This document shows, in pieces, positions 27,780 to 36,850 of a stretch of DNA of 64,000 nt. Source of the DNA: Vibrio sp. B1FLJ16 (GTDB taxonomy: Bacteria > Pseudomonadota > Gammaproteobacteria > Enterobacterales > Vibrionaceae). Position 1 is the first letter of the stretch, and each line of letters begins with the position of its first letter. The notes beneath the pieces were generated by a model. That model was not told the origin of the DNA and searched no databases. It saw nothing but the letters and a program-made list of their open reading frames with translations. The stretch covers positions 992,001 through 1,056,000 of the forward strand of contig NZ_HG992750.1 of the NCBI RefSeq assembly GCF_905175385.1, given 5' to 3'. A program made the translations under genes and the position numbers.

Positions 27780-28709
27780 ATGTCGCTCAAATCTGCGTCT
27801 CGATTGCCACTTTATTTGGATTCCGATCTTTACTTCATACTGCCTCAATATTTTATTGACCAGTTTCGTTATGCTAGATCACTAGAAAAAGGCGTTATTC
27901 TTGGTCAAGATCCTGAATTCAATCATCAATATCGTGTGGCTCTCAGACGCATTCGTTCGCTGTGTGTGTTACTGGAAGAACTACTCTCTCCATTTGAAAG
28001 AAAGCTCATCAAACCGAACTTAAAAATGCTGATGAAACGCACCAACTTGTTACGGGATCTCGATGTTTTCTTAATCAATCAACCAAGTTATTTAGCAATA
28101 CTCCCAGAGCAAGATACATCGTTAGAAAACATCTTTTCAGTGATAAAGAGCCGTCAAGTAGAAGAGCAAAAGAATGTGGCTAACTGGCTTCAAAGCAGTA
28201 AATACATCAAAGCTACTGTGATGATCCAAAACAGCCTTTTTCGAGCACTTCAATACGAGCGGAGAAGTAAGCCTATGTCCCCACTCCCTTATGCTAACAA
28301 CAAAATCCTTACCCAGTTCCGAAAAGTAACTAAATCAATTAAACCGGTCACTAATAGCAGCGAAGACAGGGTCATTCATGCATTAAGGATAAAGTGTAAA
28401 TCGCTGCGATACCTTCTTGAGAGTTTCTCTGCTCTCTACTCCTCAGAGCAGCACAAACAGAACGTCAAACACCTTAAGTTTCTTCAAGATCAATTAGGTG
28501 ACTTTAACGACACGTCCACTCAAATAGATTTTTTTACTCACCTTCGAAAAGAAGCTGCCGTTGCAAAATCTGACCGAAAAACACTAAAAGCGGTAATTAG
28601 TGAGATAGAAGATAAACACGAACATTCCCGGCAGACAGTTTTGTCTCATGTTAATCAATTCGAGCAGTTTATAAAGGAAAGCTCGACACTAGAAGTGTAC
28701 CGTGCTTAA
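27780..28709 (+). CDS. CHAD-domain protein
   Basis: A 309-residue helical protein with the two CHAD half motifs: HQYRVALRRIRSL near residue 55 and VIHALRIKCKSLRYLLE near residue 200. CHAD domains bind inorganic polyphosphate through conserved His, Arg and Lys. There is no fused CYTH/triphosphatase domain. GGGAG precedes the ATG. It follows the diguanylate cyclase by about 110 bp; whether the two are linked functionally is unknown. Confidence 0.87.
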   Translation: MSLKSASRLPLYLDSDLYFILPQYFIDQFRYARSLEKGVILGQDPEFNHQYRVALRRIRSLCVLLEELLSPFERKLIKPNLKMLMKRTNLLRDLDVFLINQPSYLAILPEQDTSLENIFSVIKSRQVEEQKNVANWLQSSKYIKATVMIQNSLFRALQYERRSKPMSPLPYANNKILTQFRKVTKSIKPVTNSSEDRVIHALRIKCKSLRYLLESFSALYSSEQHKQNVKHLKFLQDQLGDFNDTSTQIDFFTHLRKEAAVAKSDRKTLKAVISEIEDKHEHSRQTVLSHVNQFEQFIKESSTLEVYRA

Positions 28710-28829
28710 CGATATTTTTTCAAAGTCCCCTTTGTGGATCGCAGTTATTATTACGTTAAATACGCAATGAAAAGGCCACTTAAAACAGTGGCCTTTCAAA
28801 CATACAAGCATTATGAGTAGTTAAAACGA

Positions 28830-31302
28830 TTAATCCACGACTTCTAAGGTTACTGAAGCGTCAATGAATTTTGAAACATCGTCATTGTCTCTGGCTTGAA
28901 CTTTAAGAGCAGCTCCAAGTAGTTTGCCAAGATCATTCGCCTCAAAAGTACCTGTTAGACCAACCGTAAACTCACAATCATAGTATTCGGTTGGACCAAG
29001 CTCTTGTTCTGCACTTGTACAAGTATGGCTAATTAGCGTGAAGTTAGCGTTATCGTTAGGATATGAAGCGTCTAGTATTGCCACATCGTTAAGTAAGATG
29101 TCTGCTGTTGGAGTGAACCTCACGTATTCAGTGTTGCCGGCATCAGCCGTAACTTTTAGATACGCCTTAACTTCAACACCAAGTGACAATGCGAAATCAG
29201 GTGAGCCAGGATCGAACTCAACTGTTGCATCATCAGTATCGAACGCTTGTCCTGCAACTGTATCTGTATCACTCACTCGTACCCAGGCGATGTTATAAAC
29301 GTCTTCACTTTCATCACCCGCGACTTTAAAGGTTAGGTAACAGTACTCTTTACCTCCCGGAGCAAGACTTCTTCCAACTAACGTATTGCAATCGCCATCA
29401 ACCGGTGAAGTGTCAGCAATGTTATTATCATACATCTGAGTTGGAACATTTAAGTCAAATGGCCCTTGTGCGAAATCAACGAACGAATCAATAACTATAC
29501 TCTCAGGACTCGTATTATGAACCTCAAATAAATACGTGACGATAGGAGCATCTGTTATATCAGCTAACTCAAACTCTTTAACCGAAACTGAAACATCATT
29601 ATATTGCGCTGGGTCCAGTGTATTTGGAGAAGCTGGCGCCATACCTACTTTCACATACTTAGTGAGGACTACTGTAGGATCAACATTTTCTACAGAAACG
29701 GTCCAGTCCCAGTCGACTTGACTACCTTTGGTTCCTTCTTCATCCGTAGGTGTCGCTTTGACAGTGTTTTTGTACATATCACCAGCATTTAAGTCTGTAT
29801 ACGCTGAAGCTAAGTTCACAGAGTACAGACATTCAGGTGAAGGTGATGTGGTGACAGCGAGTCCACTGATTGAACAACCAGTCAAATATCCAGTTGTAGT
29901 ATTCGCACCATTTTGCATCAACAGATCGTCAAGATCGCTACTAGCAATATGTATTGTGTCCCAACCAGAGGCACTACCGAAAGTTACAGTATAATTAACG
30001 AGATCGAAGTCAGTACCGCCACTTTCATAAATACTGGTTACATTCCCTTCCTTCAGAATTGTCAGAACTGGAGGTACATCGGTGATACTGACCGTAACAT
30101 TATTTGATGGCCCTACAGCTTCTGGAACCGCATCAGCAAACTTCCAGTAAGCAGAGAAGTTATTGATTTTGTCTTCTCGATATACTTCATCATTAGTAAC
30201 CGTATCATCAAGATCCAGGTTGTGCCATTTAAACACGACAGTACAGGTGTAGGTTGCCCCAGGAGCTACGGTTTCTGAGCCAGAAGTTAAACACACTCCA
30301 TCAGTATCCATTGCACTGACAAGATAAACTCCGTCCTCGCTTAGAGTTGGGGAAGCGGTAACATCGGCAGGAATACTGAAGTTCTGACCACCAAAATTAT
30401 CGGTAAGCTCTGTGATCACCAACGGAGTCGCGCTATTAGGATTAGTAATTTTAAGGTCAAAGGTGAAGGTATTATTGCCGTTATAAATCGCTTCCTCCGT
30501 GCGGCTGGTTGGTCCCACTCCAACTTTAGTAAGAGTTGGGTTACTAGGAAGCACAGTAATTGGAATGGTAGTAACATCACAATTACATTTAGAAGGCGAA
30601 CCCGGTAAAGGAAGATTGTTTTCGTCTATACCATCGTCATCGATGTTGTTACATGATCCTGAAGAATTCTGTTCCCAAGTTGCACAGTATTGCAAATCAA
30701 CTAGGGTATCCCCATCAGTATCCGCACAAACGAAGGTGATTTCTTCTTCCGTAAAGACTGCATCGGTAGCTTTCGTCACGTCCGCACAGTAGTCACCGTT
30801 GGCGTCTGGGGCTGAAGATCCCCCCCCCTGTCAGGTCACCAACCCATACCAGACATGCTTCTCTATCTGTTACATCAGGAGCAGGACCATCAAGAGGAGT
30901 TGAATTAGGGTCAGTTGTTGTATAAAACGACCAATTGTATCGTGTTTGAGCGGTGGCCTTTACGCGAAAATTCAGATTTTGAGTGACAATTTCACCCGCA
31001 TAACAGGTCGTTGGCTCACCAGCAGGCACTGTAATCTCCGCTAATTGCACATCGTTTGCCGTACAAGTTAAGCTATTCAAGTCTGTTGCATCTCGAATAC
31101 ACTCTTTTCTTGCTCCGGTACCTATCGGATCTGGCTTGTACCCGTCAGGGAAGATAGATATTTTAGCTGGTACTATTGGTGGTGGCTGTGGGGCAGCTAT
31201 GAGTGTTGATGTCAATCCTAGAAAGCCCAGGCTCATTAACTTAGCTAATAACTTACCGCTCATCCATCGTCTTGCACCCGTTGTATTACTTTGAATATTC
31301 AT
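28830..31302 (-). CDS. Large secreted protein with repeated beta-sandwich domains, frameshifted at a G9 tract
   Basis: Two frames make one gene. The first (31302-30793) has an N-terminal signal peptide ending near STLIAAPQ and GGAG before the ATG. It runs into a G9 tract (C9 at 30820-30828 on the plus strand) and stops. Eight G would continue it as GDLTGGGSSAPDANGDYC into the second frame, which ends at 28830, giving 823 residues. The body has several DUF11/CARDB-like segments opening TLTKVGV, LTILKEG and VVLTKYV, with EDxDGD-like acidic calcium-type loops, and paired Cys typical of exported proteins. No anchor is visible. Function unknown. Confidence 0.75.
30820..30828. repeat. Mononucleotide C9 (G9 on the coding strand) tract
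   Basis: Nine C in a row inside the secreted-protein gene; one fewer restores the frame. It is the longest G/C run I noticed in the window. Confidence 0.85.
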
Positions 31303-32030
31303 ATTTCACTCCACTTAAATTTTATTTTGTGTAGATGTGAGTGTTGACATGCCCTTATACTTTGAAATATTTTTAATAATAATTACTGGTTGATAGAACT
31401 TCATATAAATCCCTCCCTGCCCCACTAGACACAACCATAAAAAATCTAGTGAATTCAGCAATCAAGAAATTAAATAATTTTCATCTTTCATTTTTATTCC
31501 TTACAACTTTATTCAAATAAAAATTAAAAGCGCTTACTTTCGAACATATATTGGAGCAATAAGTATTCCACAAGCAATTAACTGATTTTTATAATGATAT
31601 GTTTTAAAAAGTTAGAATTGAGCCCATATGTTACACTGAAATGGAACACAAATAAGTTTATATATATCAACAAGATAGAATCAAAATTAACGTACTGAGT
31701 TTTACATTAATATCTTATTGGAAATATTCATATATTTTTCAACCACTTAGATACCGACAACTCGAGATGTTACAATCTGTCACATGTGTTACAGGTTTGG
31801 CGGTACTATATTGTACTGAATTACAGCCATAGAAATTTAATAAATATGAGAAAACCTAAATACAAAACCATTTAACTTACATTATAAATTTTAAATAAAA
31901 TCATTGTTTTCAACCATTTTAGATATTTTTCAACAAAAAATAGCCATTATAACTTCCTATTCCCCGGCCAAAAGTTAATTAACATTTGGTTTATCTTTCC
32001 TCCGCTTAATCCATTGATAATTAGTTTAAA
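31303..32030. other. AT-rich gene-free region
   Basis: About 730 bp of low-GC sequence without a gene. At 31768-31793 the hexamers GTTACA, GTCACA and GTTACA occur close together around a CACATGTG palindrome and may be a regulator site. Otherwise nothing recognised. The composition suggests acquired DNA. Confidence 0.4.
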
Positions 32031-32038
32031 AAAGAATA

Positions 32039-32270
32039 TTGCTGAGATCCAATCATTATCCTCGGTTTTGTAAACTGGTCGTTTTCAACGTAACCAATAA
32101 GGAAGCTTGGTGTACCTCGTACTCCCAATGATTCACCGAAAGCCAAGTCTTCCTCGACTTTGTCAGAGACCGCACGATGCGTCGAACCTTAAGAAAACGC
32201 TTCCGCATTCAATGATAAATCTGTAGCGGCTTTTTGGTTCACGTATCCTTCATAATTTCTCTATAGAGTA
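32039..32270 (-). pseudogene. DsbA-like/thioredoxin-fold protein remnant
   Basis: Read on the minus strand, about 70 residues match a DsbA-type protein C-terminus: EEDLAFGESLGVRGTPSFLIG, with the cis-Pro loop GTPSFLIG, preceded by a helical NYEGYVNQKAATDLSLNAEAF piece and an in-frame TAA. No start or CXXC part is left. It is a degraded gene end, not a working protein. Confidence 0.65.
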
Positions 32271-32293
32271 TTGTGCTGAACTTCATGAAGTAA

Positions 32294-33088
32294 GTGACCG
32301 TGAAACCACTCAAACGATACCAGTACGAACGCTACGCTGTTTTATGTAATCTCGCTTATCCGCGAGTTTTTAAGCAGACTCGCTACGGATTTGATCCTAA
32401 TGGTCAGAGAATCATAAACAATAAACGCGGAAAAATTATGATTCGGGTACTGTGGAGTAAAAACCGGAATGAAGTTGTCGTGGTGATTAAAGGCTCGCAC
32501 AGCATAACCGATTGGCTATTAAACTTTGCCTTATGGACCAGAAGCTGCCGACCATTAGGTCTTAACTATCGTATTCACGCTGGTTTCTACCATTTGTTGT
32601 TTCAGGAAAGCATGCCAAGCAGAAATGAAGATCGCCTAGGATTAACGGTTCTCGAACGCCTGGAAACAACCATTGTCCCTCTAATTCTTAAAGGTAAGCG
32701 AATCACAATAACCGGGCACTCTTCAGGCGGCGCAATAGGTAGTGTTTTCGCCGATTATATTGAGAAAAAGTATCCCAAAAGCATTAAACGTGTCGTCACT
32801 TTCGGTCAGCCAGCCATCGGCGACTGGACATTTAAAAAGCGATACCGTTTGGAACATAAAACTTACCGCATCTGTTGCGATATAGACATTGTGACTTTCA
32901 TGCCCCCTGTCCCGTTCCTCTATTGGCATGTCGGTAAGATGCTGTGGTTATACAACGGCAGAATTTACGAAAACACACCGACAATGATTCGATTAGGGCG
33001 TTCGCTGATAAGTTGGTTATTACGGCCGTTCTCTTACCATTTAATGAGTAAATATATTCGTAATAAAGACTTCTTTGACGAGAGATGA
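32294..33088 (+). CDS. Lipase class 3 family protein
   Basis: A 264-residue alpha/beta hydrolase. The nucleophile elbow is ITGHSSGGAIG (Ser in G-H-S-S-G), preceded by VVVIKGSHSITDWLLN, which corresponds to the oxyanion-hole segment, and followed by VTFGQPAIGD; a later Asp (DIDIVTFMPP) and His fit the triad. No signal peptide is seen, so it is likely cytoplasmic or exported by another route. The start is a GTG at 32294 or 32300; neither has a strong ribosome site. Confidence 0.8.
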   Translation: MTVKPLKRYQYERYAVLCNLAYPRVFKQTRYGFDPNGQRIINNKRGKIMIRVLWSKNRNEVVVVIKGSHSITDWLLNFALWTRSCRPLGLNYRIHAGFYHLLFQESMPSRNEDRLGLTVLERLETTIVPLILKGKRITITGHSSGGAIGSVFADYIEKKYPKSIKRVVTFGQPAIGDWTFKKRYRLEHKTYRICCDIDIVTFMPPVPFLYWHVGKMLWLYNGRIYENTPTMIRLGRSLISWLLRPFSYHLMSKYIRNKDFFDER

Positions 33089-33129
33089 CAAACATGAAAG
33101 AGCTAAACTTTATCGGCTCTTTCACTGCA

Positions 33130-33384
33130 TTACAGAGATGCGATTTCTTTATCAAGCTGATACTTACTGTCAGTCACTATTTTCTCGAGGACTTCCACAC
33201 GTTTCTTTAACTCATCAACTTGGGATTTAAGACTTTCCTGCGCTTCTAGGCTCATTGCATTACGTTCCGATACCTCTAAGGCACGTAGTTCCTTTTTATG
33301 GTTAAGGATAAGCTTTACTATCCCGCCACCAAACAAAGAGCCAAACACAATAGCAACGACCAATACATCAGCAAAAGATTCCAT
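33130..33384 (-). CDS. PspB-like small membrane protein
   Basis: An 84-residue protein with one N-terminal membrane helix (VLVVAIVFGSLFGGGIVKLIL), a basic segment, then a heptad-rich coiled coil (SLKSQVDELKKRVEVLEKIV). This is the build of phage shock protein B, which senses envelope stress with PspC. No pspA or pspC is adjacent, so the name rests on architecture alone. GAGGA lies 8 bases before the ATG. Confidence 0.6.
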   Translation of the reverse strand: MESFADVLVVAIVFGSLFGGGIVKLILNHKKELRALEVSERNAMSLEAQESLKSQVDELKKRVEVLEKIVTDSKYQLDKEIASL

Positions 33385-33601
33385 TCTTATAGTCCTCTAG
33401 GTTACGCTTAAATAAAAATTACTCACTAAGTATATATATCAAACAACACATTGATTGTACGTATCATTTCTTAAATATAAGTACTGTGAGTCAGCTCTAA
33501 CCGACAATTCTTTCAAAGGTTACGTATCTGAACCATATCCTCCAGCATTTCGGCCTTATCCATACAACATCAGTTAGTAAGTCAGCTAATCTTATAAATA
33601 T

Positions 33602-34162
33602 GTGTTGCGATTTTATATATGTTGGAGCTTTGGTGTCATGCTTACTTTGTCTGTTGCGACTCTACTATTAGTTGCGGTCACCACAATCCCAACCCTACGG
33701 CACGAGTGGTGGTGGGTGCATGCTTTTGATTTCCCTCGGATGCAGTTTGCAATATATGGATTACTCCTGCTCACTATCGAATTCTACACACTTAATTTCA
33801 GCGATGTTTGGTCTTGGATGATACTGCTTACGATATTCATGTGCCTTGCTTATCAAGTGTGGTGGATACTTCCCTATATTCCCATCTTCTCCACCGAAGT
33901 GCATTGTTCGAAGCACAACGATCCAGAACACTCAATTAAAGTCATGTCAGCGAATGTCCTGACACCGAACCGAAACGTCAGTGCTCTGATTAAGTTAGTC
34001 AAATCCTGCAAACCGGATGTGCTGGTAACTCTTGAATCCGAAGCTTGGTGGGAAAAGTAGGAAGGAATCGAAAGTTCGGTTAAAGACCACGCTCAAGCAT
34101 TAGAGAAAATTCGTTCCAAAGGAAAATCAAAGTCAGATGTACCTATTCCCGGAAGAAACTAA
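33602..34162 (+). pseudogene. Endonuclease/exonuclease/phosphatase-family membrane protein with internal deletion
   Basis: The first 152 residues have two or three membrane helices and the opening of the EEP fold (SIKVMSANVLTPNRNV, then PDVLVTLESEAWW), including the catalytic Asn and Glu. It then stops at TAG (34058), before the later Asp and His residues. In the same frame after the stop 33 codons read EGIESSVKDHAQALEKIRS and on to a TAA at 34160, which looks like the original hydrophilic C-terminus. The middle of the gene, probably over 500 bp, seems to have been lost. The start is GTG at 33602. Confidence 0.65.
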
Positions 34163-34169
34163 CATCATC

Positions 34170-34643
34170 TCACATCGTCAGTAAGCTACCAAAATATTGC
34201 AAAAGAGAAACGACTAATACGGTTGCCAGAACGATCATTCCCAAAATTACCAATAGCAGCACAAGCACAATATAGCGTGATTGTCTGCGTGTTCGGTGTG
34301 GGCTGTCGAGATGCTCGTTGATAAGCTTGACGTTCCGTTCATTCGCTTTGTACATGAAGTCAAACATATCGCCAATGATTGGGATTACCCCAATAACTAA
34401 TTCCAGTACCACGTTTATCATCATTCGTATCAAGACGATTATGGGGACATTCAGGCTTACGGCTTTAATCACTATATACGATGATAAACCCGCTCCTAAA
34501 GCATCCCCAAAGCCGGGAATAAGGCCGATAATACCATCAACCCCAATACGATAGCCGCCTGGTAACCGTATTGAACTGTCCAATACCCACGCAAGTCGCT
34601 GTAGCTGTTTACGAGTGGCCACTTCTGAGCTATCTTCCGACAT
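34170..34643 (-). CDS. DUF4112 membrane protein
   Basis: A 157-residue protein with the family core: LDSSIRLPGGYRIGVDGIIG, LIPGFGDALGAGLSSYI and VIPIIGDMFDFMYKAN, plus a C-terminal hydrophobic helix after a basic stretch. Function unknown. It starts 21 bp after the Pmp3-like gene, so the two are probably one operon. GAAAG-type ribosome site is weak. Confidence 0.85.
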   Translation of the reverse strand: MSEDSSEVATRKQLQRLAWVLDSSIRLPGGYRIGVDGIIGLIPGFGDALGAGLSSYIVIKAVSLNVPIIVLIRMMINVVLELVIGVIPIIGDMFDFMYKANERNVKLINEHLDSPHRTRRQSRYIVLVLLLVILGMIVLATVLVVSLLQYFGSLLTM

Positions 34644-34664
34644 TCTTTACAGCCGCCTCAACGT

Positions 34665-34823
34665 CTATCGGTTCGTAATAACCCAAACTGCATGAATGAT
34701 TCCCGGTATATAGCCAAGCAGTGTCAGTAATATGTTGAGCCAAAAATGCTTTCCCAGACCAACATGCAGAAACACACCAAGTGGTGGTATCAAGATTGAA
34801 ATAAGTATTCTTATCCAGTCCAC
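34665..34823 (-). CDS. YqaE/Pmp3-family small hydrophobic protein
   Basis: A 52-residue protein starting at GTG 34823 (GGAG 7-10 bases upstream). It reads VDWIRILISILIPPLGVFLH followed by a second helix ending LLGYIPGIIHAVWVI, which is the two-helix Pmp3/YqaE/stress-induced hydrophobic peptide family with its PPLGV and GYxPGIIHAxW motifs. In other organisms it helps membrane potential homeostasis under salt or cold stress. It is too short for ordinary ORF cut-offs. It is followed by DUF4112. Confidence 0.88.
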   Translation of the reverse strand: MDWIRILISILIPPLGVFLHVGLGKHFWLNILLTLLGYIPGIIHAVWVITNR

Positions 34824-35060
34824 ACTATCTCTCCATCTCACTAGGGTAAAAACAGATGATAAAAACTTACATCTGCATCTCCGCTCTAGATTAATTAACT
34901 TCTGTTAACGTTCAGTATAGTCACTACTTGTCCATGGGTTCAGATAAGCATCATCACCCTAAGAACAGTACGCGATTTTGAAGCAAGAGCCATTTAGACT
35001 GAAATAAAGAATGGAGAAGCACTATCGCAATACAAGTACTTTTAGGTGAATTCAAAAACG

Positions 35061-35087
35061 AAAAAAGCCAGTCATGAGACTGGCTTT
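35061..35087 (-). terminator. Terminator of the tRNA Gly-Leu-Cys transcript
   Basis: AAAGCCAGTC-ATGA-GACTGGCTTT hairpin followed on the minus strand by a T run, nine bases past the tRNA-Cys CCA end. Confidence 0.85.
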
Positions 35088-35095
35088 CTAAATAA

Positions 35096-35169
35096 TGGAG
35101 GCGCCTCCCGGAGTCGAACCGAGGTCCACGGATTTGCAATCCGCTGCATAGCCACTCTGCCAAGGCGCC
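35096..35169 (-). tRNA. tRNA-Cys (GCA), copy 1
   Basis: 74 nt including encoded CCA. Acceptor GGCGCC pairs with GGCGCC before T-CCA; the anticodon loop TTGCAAA gives GCA; TTCGACTCC forms the T loop. Identical to the gene at 43825. Confidence 0.95.
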
Positions 35170-35204
35170 TTACATATTTTTGTTCTCTAAAGAGAGAGAT
35201 TAGA

Positions 35205-35291
35205 TGGTGCCCCGGGCCGGACTTGAACCGGCACAGCGCGAACGCCGAGGGATTTTAAATCCCTTGTGTCTACCAATTCCACCACCAGGGC
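35205..35291 (-). tRNA. tRNA-Leu (TAA)
   Basis: 87 nt with a long variable arm (CTCGGCGTTCGCGCTGT), encoded CCA and anticodon loop TTTAAAA, giving TAA. Second gene of the three-tRNA transcript. Confidence 0.95.
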
Positions 35292-35366
35292 ACGCAATTC
35301 TTTGCGATGCCGTTTAGTACGATAAACACCATCTTTGATACCGCTAGCGCGCGTTATCATTTAATT

Positions 35367-35442
35367 TGGAGCGACACACGAGGTTCGAACTCGTGACCTC
35401 AACCTTGGCAAGGTTGCGCTCTACCAACTGAGCTAGTGTCGC
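35367..35442 (-). tRNA. tRNA-Gly (GCC)
   Basis: 76 nt, acceptor GCGACAC pairing with GTGTCGC, anticodon loop TTGGCAA giving GCC, encoded CCA. First gene of the transcript. Confidence 0.95.
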
Positions 35443-35479
35443 ATTGTTCTTTCTTGGCTTCGCCGTGAGAACGAGGCGT

Positions 35480-35507
35480 ACTTTAACTGATAGAAAAATA
35501 TCGTCAA
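35480..35507 (-). promoter_or_regulatory. Promoter of the tRNA cluster
   Basis: On the minus strand TTGACG, 16 bases, TAAAGT, then a GC-rich discriminator. The second tRNA-Cys has an almost identical promoter. Confidence 0.7.
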
Positions 35508-35699
35508 TAGAAAATTTCTAATTTATCAACCGGATGACTAAAATTGAACCATAACGTACAGATGCTCGACAACATGCTCAAAACTCAGTCACCACTCCGT
35601 GTTTAATTTTCGATCACGTGAGCATAGATATAGAGATCAACAATCTATTAAGTCGCCTGCCAACACCGAGCAGTTTAAACAATTAAACGTTACCGTAGT

Positions 35700-36776
35700 C
35701 TAAATATTGATAGTGAAGCCAAGGTTAACATTAAGATGCTCTGCATCCTGATAATCTAAAGAGTCACTGCTCAAGCCCAATGTTACTCCACGCCACTGTG
35801 TTTTCACCCCGACTGCGTTACTTTGCAGATTATAGGTGAACTGGGTAGATAAATGCTTACTCCAACTAGCAAACCACTCAAGGTCGACAAGCCATAACTC
35901 GTCTACATACAAGCTTTTTACCCCTACGGCTGTATCATCAAACAGGTAAGAGATTCGGCTATGATATTTGGTAGGTAAATTCTGAGTATAATTTGAGTAG
36001 TCTTCTTTGCCTGTAACCGTAGGTCGAATCGAAACAAACCCGTCACCATCGGTTTCTGCCGTTGCGGTGTCTGCTGTCGCACGCGTGCGTGGTGCATTTT
36101 TCCATTCAATAGTGCTAAAAAGATCTTGAGCCCAAAGGCTTAGCAACCATTGCTCTGTTGGCATCCAGTTAACGCCAACGTCTGAACTATAGCCAAAGTG
36201 GCTTCGCTGACCTTCGACTTTCCTGTCAAGTAACACATCGTCGCTGTAGATGTAGTTTAAATTGAGCAAACCATTATAGTCGTGCCCTTGAAAGGGCTGC
36301 ACATGGCCATATAAACGTCCACTCATCACTTCTCTTCCTTCTAAGTAACTCACGGAAACGTAGCTACTTAACTGCTTATTCCAGTCGTGGCTCCATCCAA
36401 ATTTAATTCCGTTACTTACAAGATGCTCGACATTGAGATCAACGTCGTAGACTTTACCTGCTTGCATATCCTGTCCGTTTACGGACTCACCGTACAGTTG
36501 CATGGCATCAGGACTAAAATTTAGGTACCACTCATAACGACTGAATAGTGAAAATGATAGCTCCCCTCTCACAAATCCAGCTTCAGCCTTATTAAGGGTA
36601 TAAGCATGCTCTGATGTGGAATACTGTCCTGGCTTGCCTTTGATAAGTGGATAAATTTCGTTGTTTTGTGCATAGCCAGAAACATCGATATCTGTAAAGA
36701 TCTGGATAGTGTTGTCAGGTTGCGAAAGCGGTGTGAAACTTAAGAATGGTGTGAATAAAATAGTGCTAACAGACAT
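35700..36776 (-). CDS. Putative outer-membrane beta-barrel protein
   Basis: A 358-residue protein. After a short hydrophobic N-terminus it alternates polar and aromatic residues in strands such as FSLFSRYEWYLNFS, HSRISYLF, LGLSSDSL and the last NVNLGFTINI, the pattern of an outer-membrane barrel. The closing residue is Ile rather than the usual Phe. The N-terminal signal is atypical, and the start is uncertain, with no clear ribosome site at the ATG. It follows the large lipoprotein gene with a terminator hairpin between them. Function unknown. Confidence 0.6.
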   Translation of the reverse strand: MSVSTILFTPFLSFTPLSQPDNTIQIFTDIDVSGYAQNNEIYPLIKGKPGQYSTSEHAYTLNKAEAGFVRGELSFSLFSRYEWYLNFSPDAMQLYGESVNGQDMQAGKVYDVDLNVEHLVSNGIKFGWSHDWNKQLSSYVSVSYLEGREVMSGRLYGHVQPFQGHDYNGLLNLNYIYSDDVLLDRKVEGQRSHFGYSSDVGVNWMPTEQWLLSLWAQDLFSTIEWKNAPRTRATADTATAETDGDGFVSIRPTVTGKEDYSNYTQNLPTKYHSRISYLFDDTAVGVKSLYVDELWLVDLEWFASWSKHLSTQFTYNLQSNAVGVKTQWRGVTLGLSSDSLDYQDAEHLNVNLGFTINI

Positions 36777-36805
36777 AGTTGAACAGGCTCAAAGTAAAAA
36801 TAAGA

Positions 36806-36832
36806 AAGAGCTCGAAATCGAGCTCTTTATAG
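36806..36832 (-). terminator. Hairpin between the lipoprotein and outer-membrane genes
   Basis: AAAGAGCTCGA/TCGAGCTCTTT nearly perfect stem with A/T flanks, between two same-strand genes, so it may only partly terminate. Confidence 0.65.
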
Positions 36833-36850
36833 TATGGTTAGTACGGATCT

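Noticed and set aside
35046-35258. ORFs across the tRNA cluster (and similarly at 43712-43986)
   Set aside because: They read through tRNA genes; no protein is expected.
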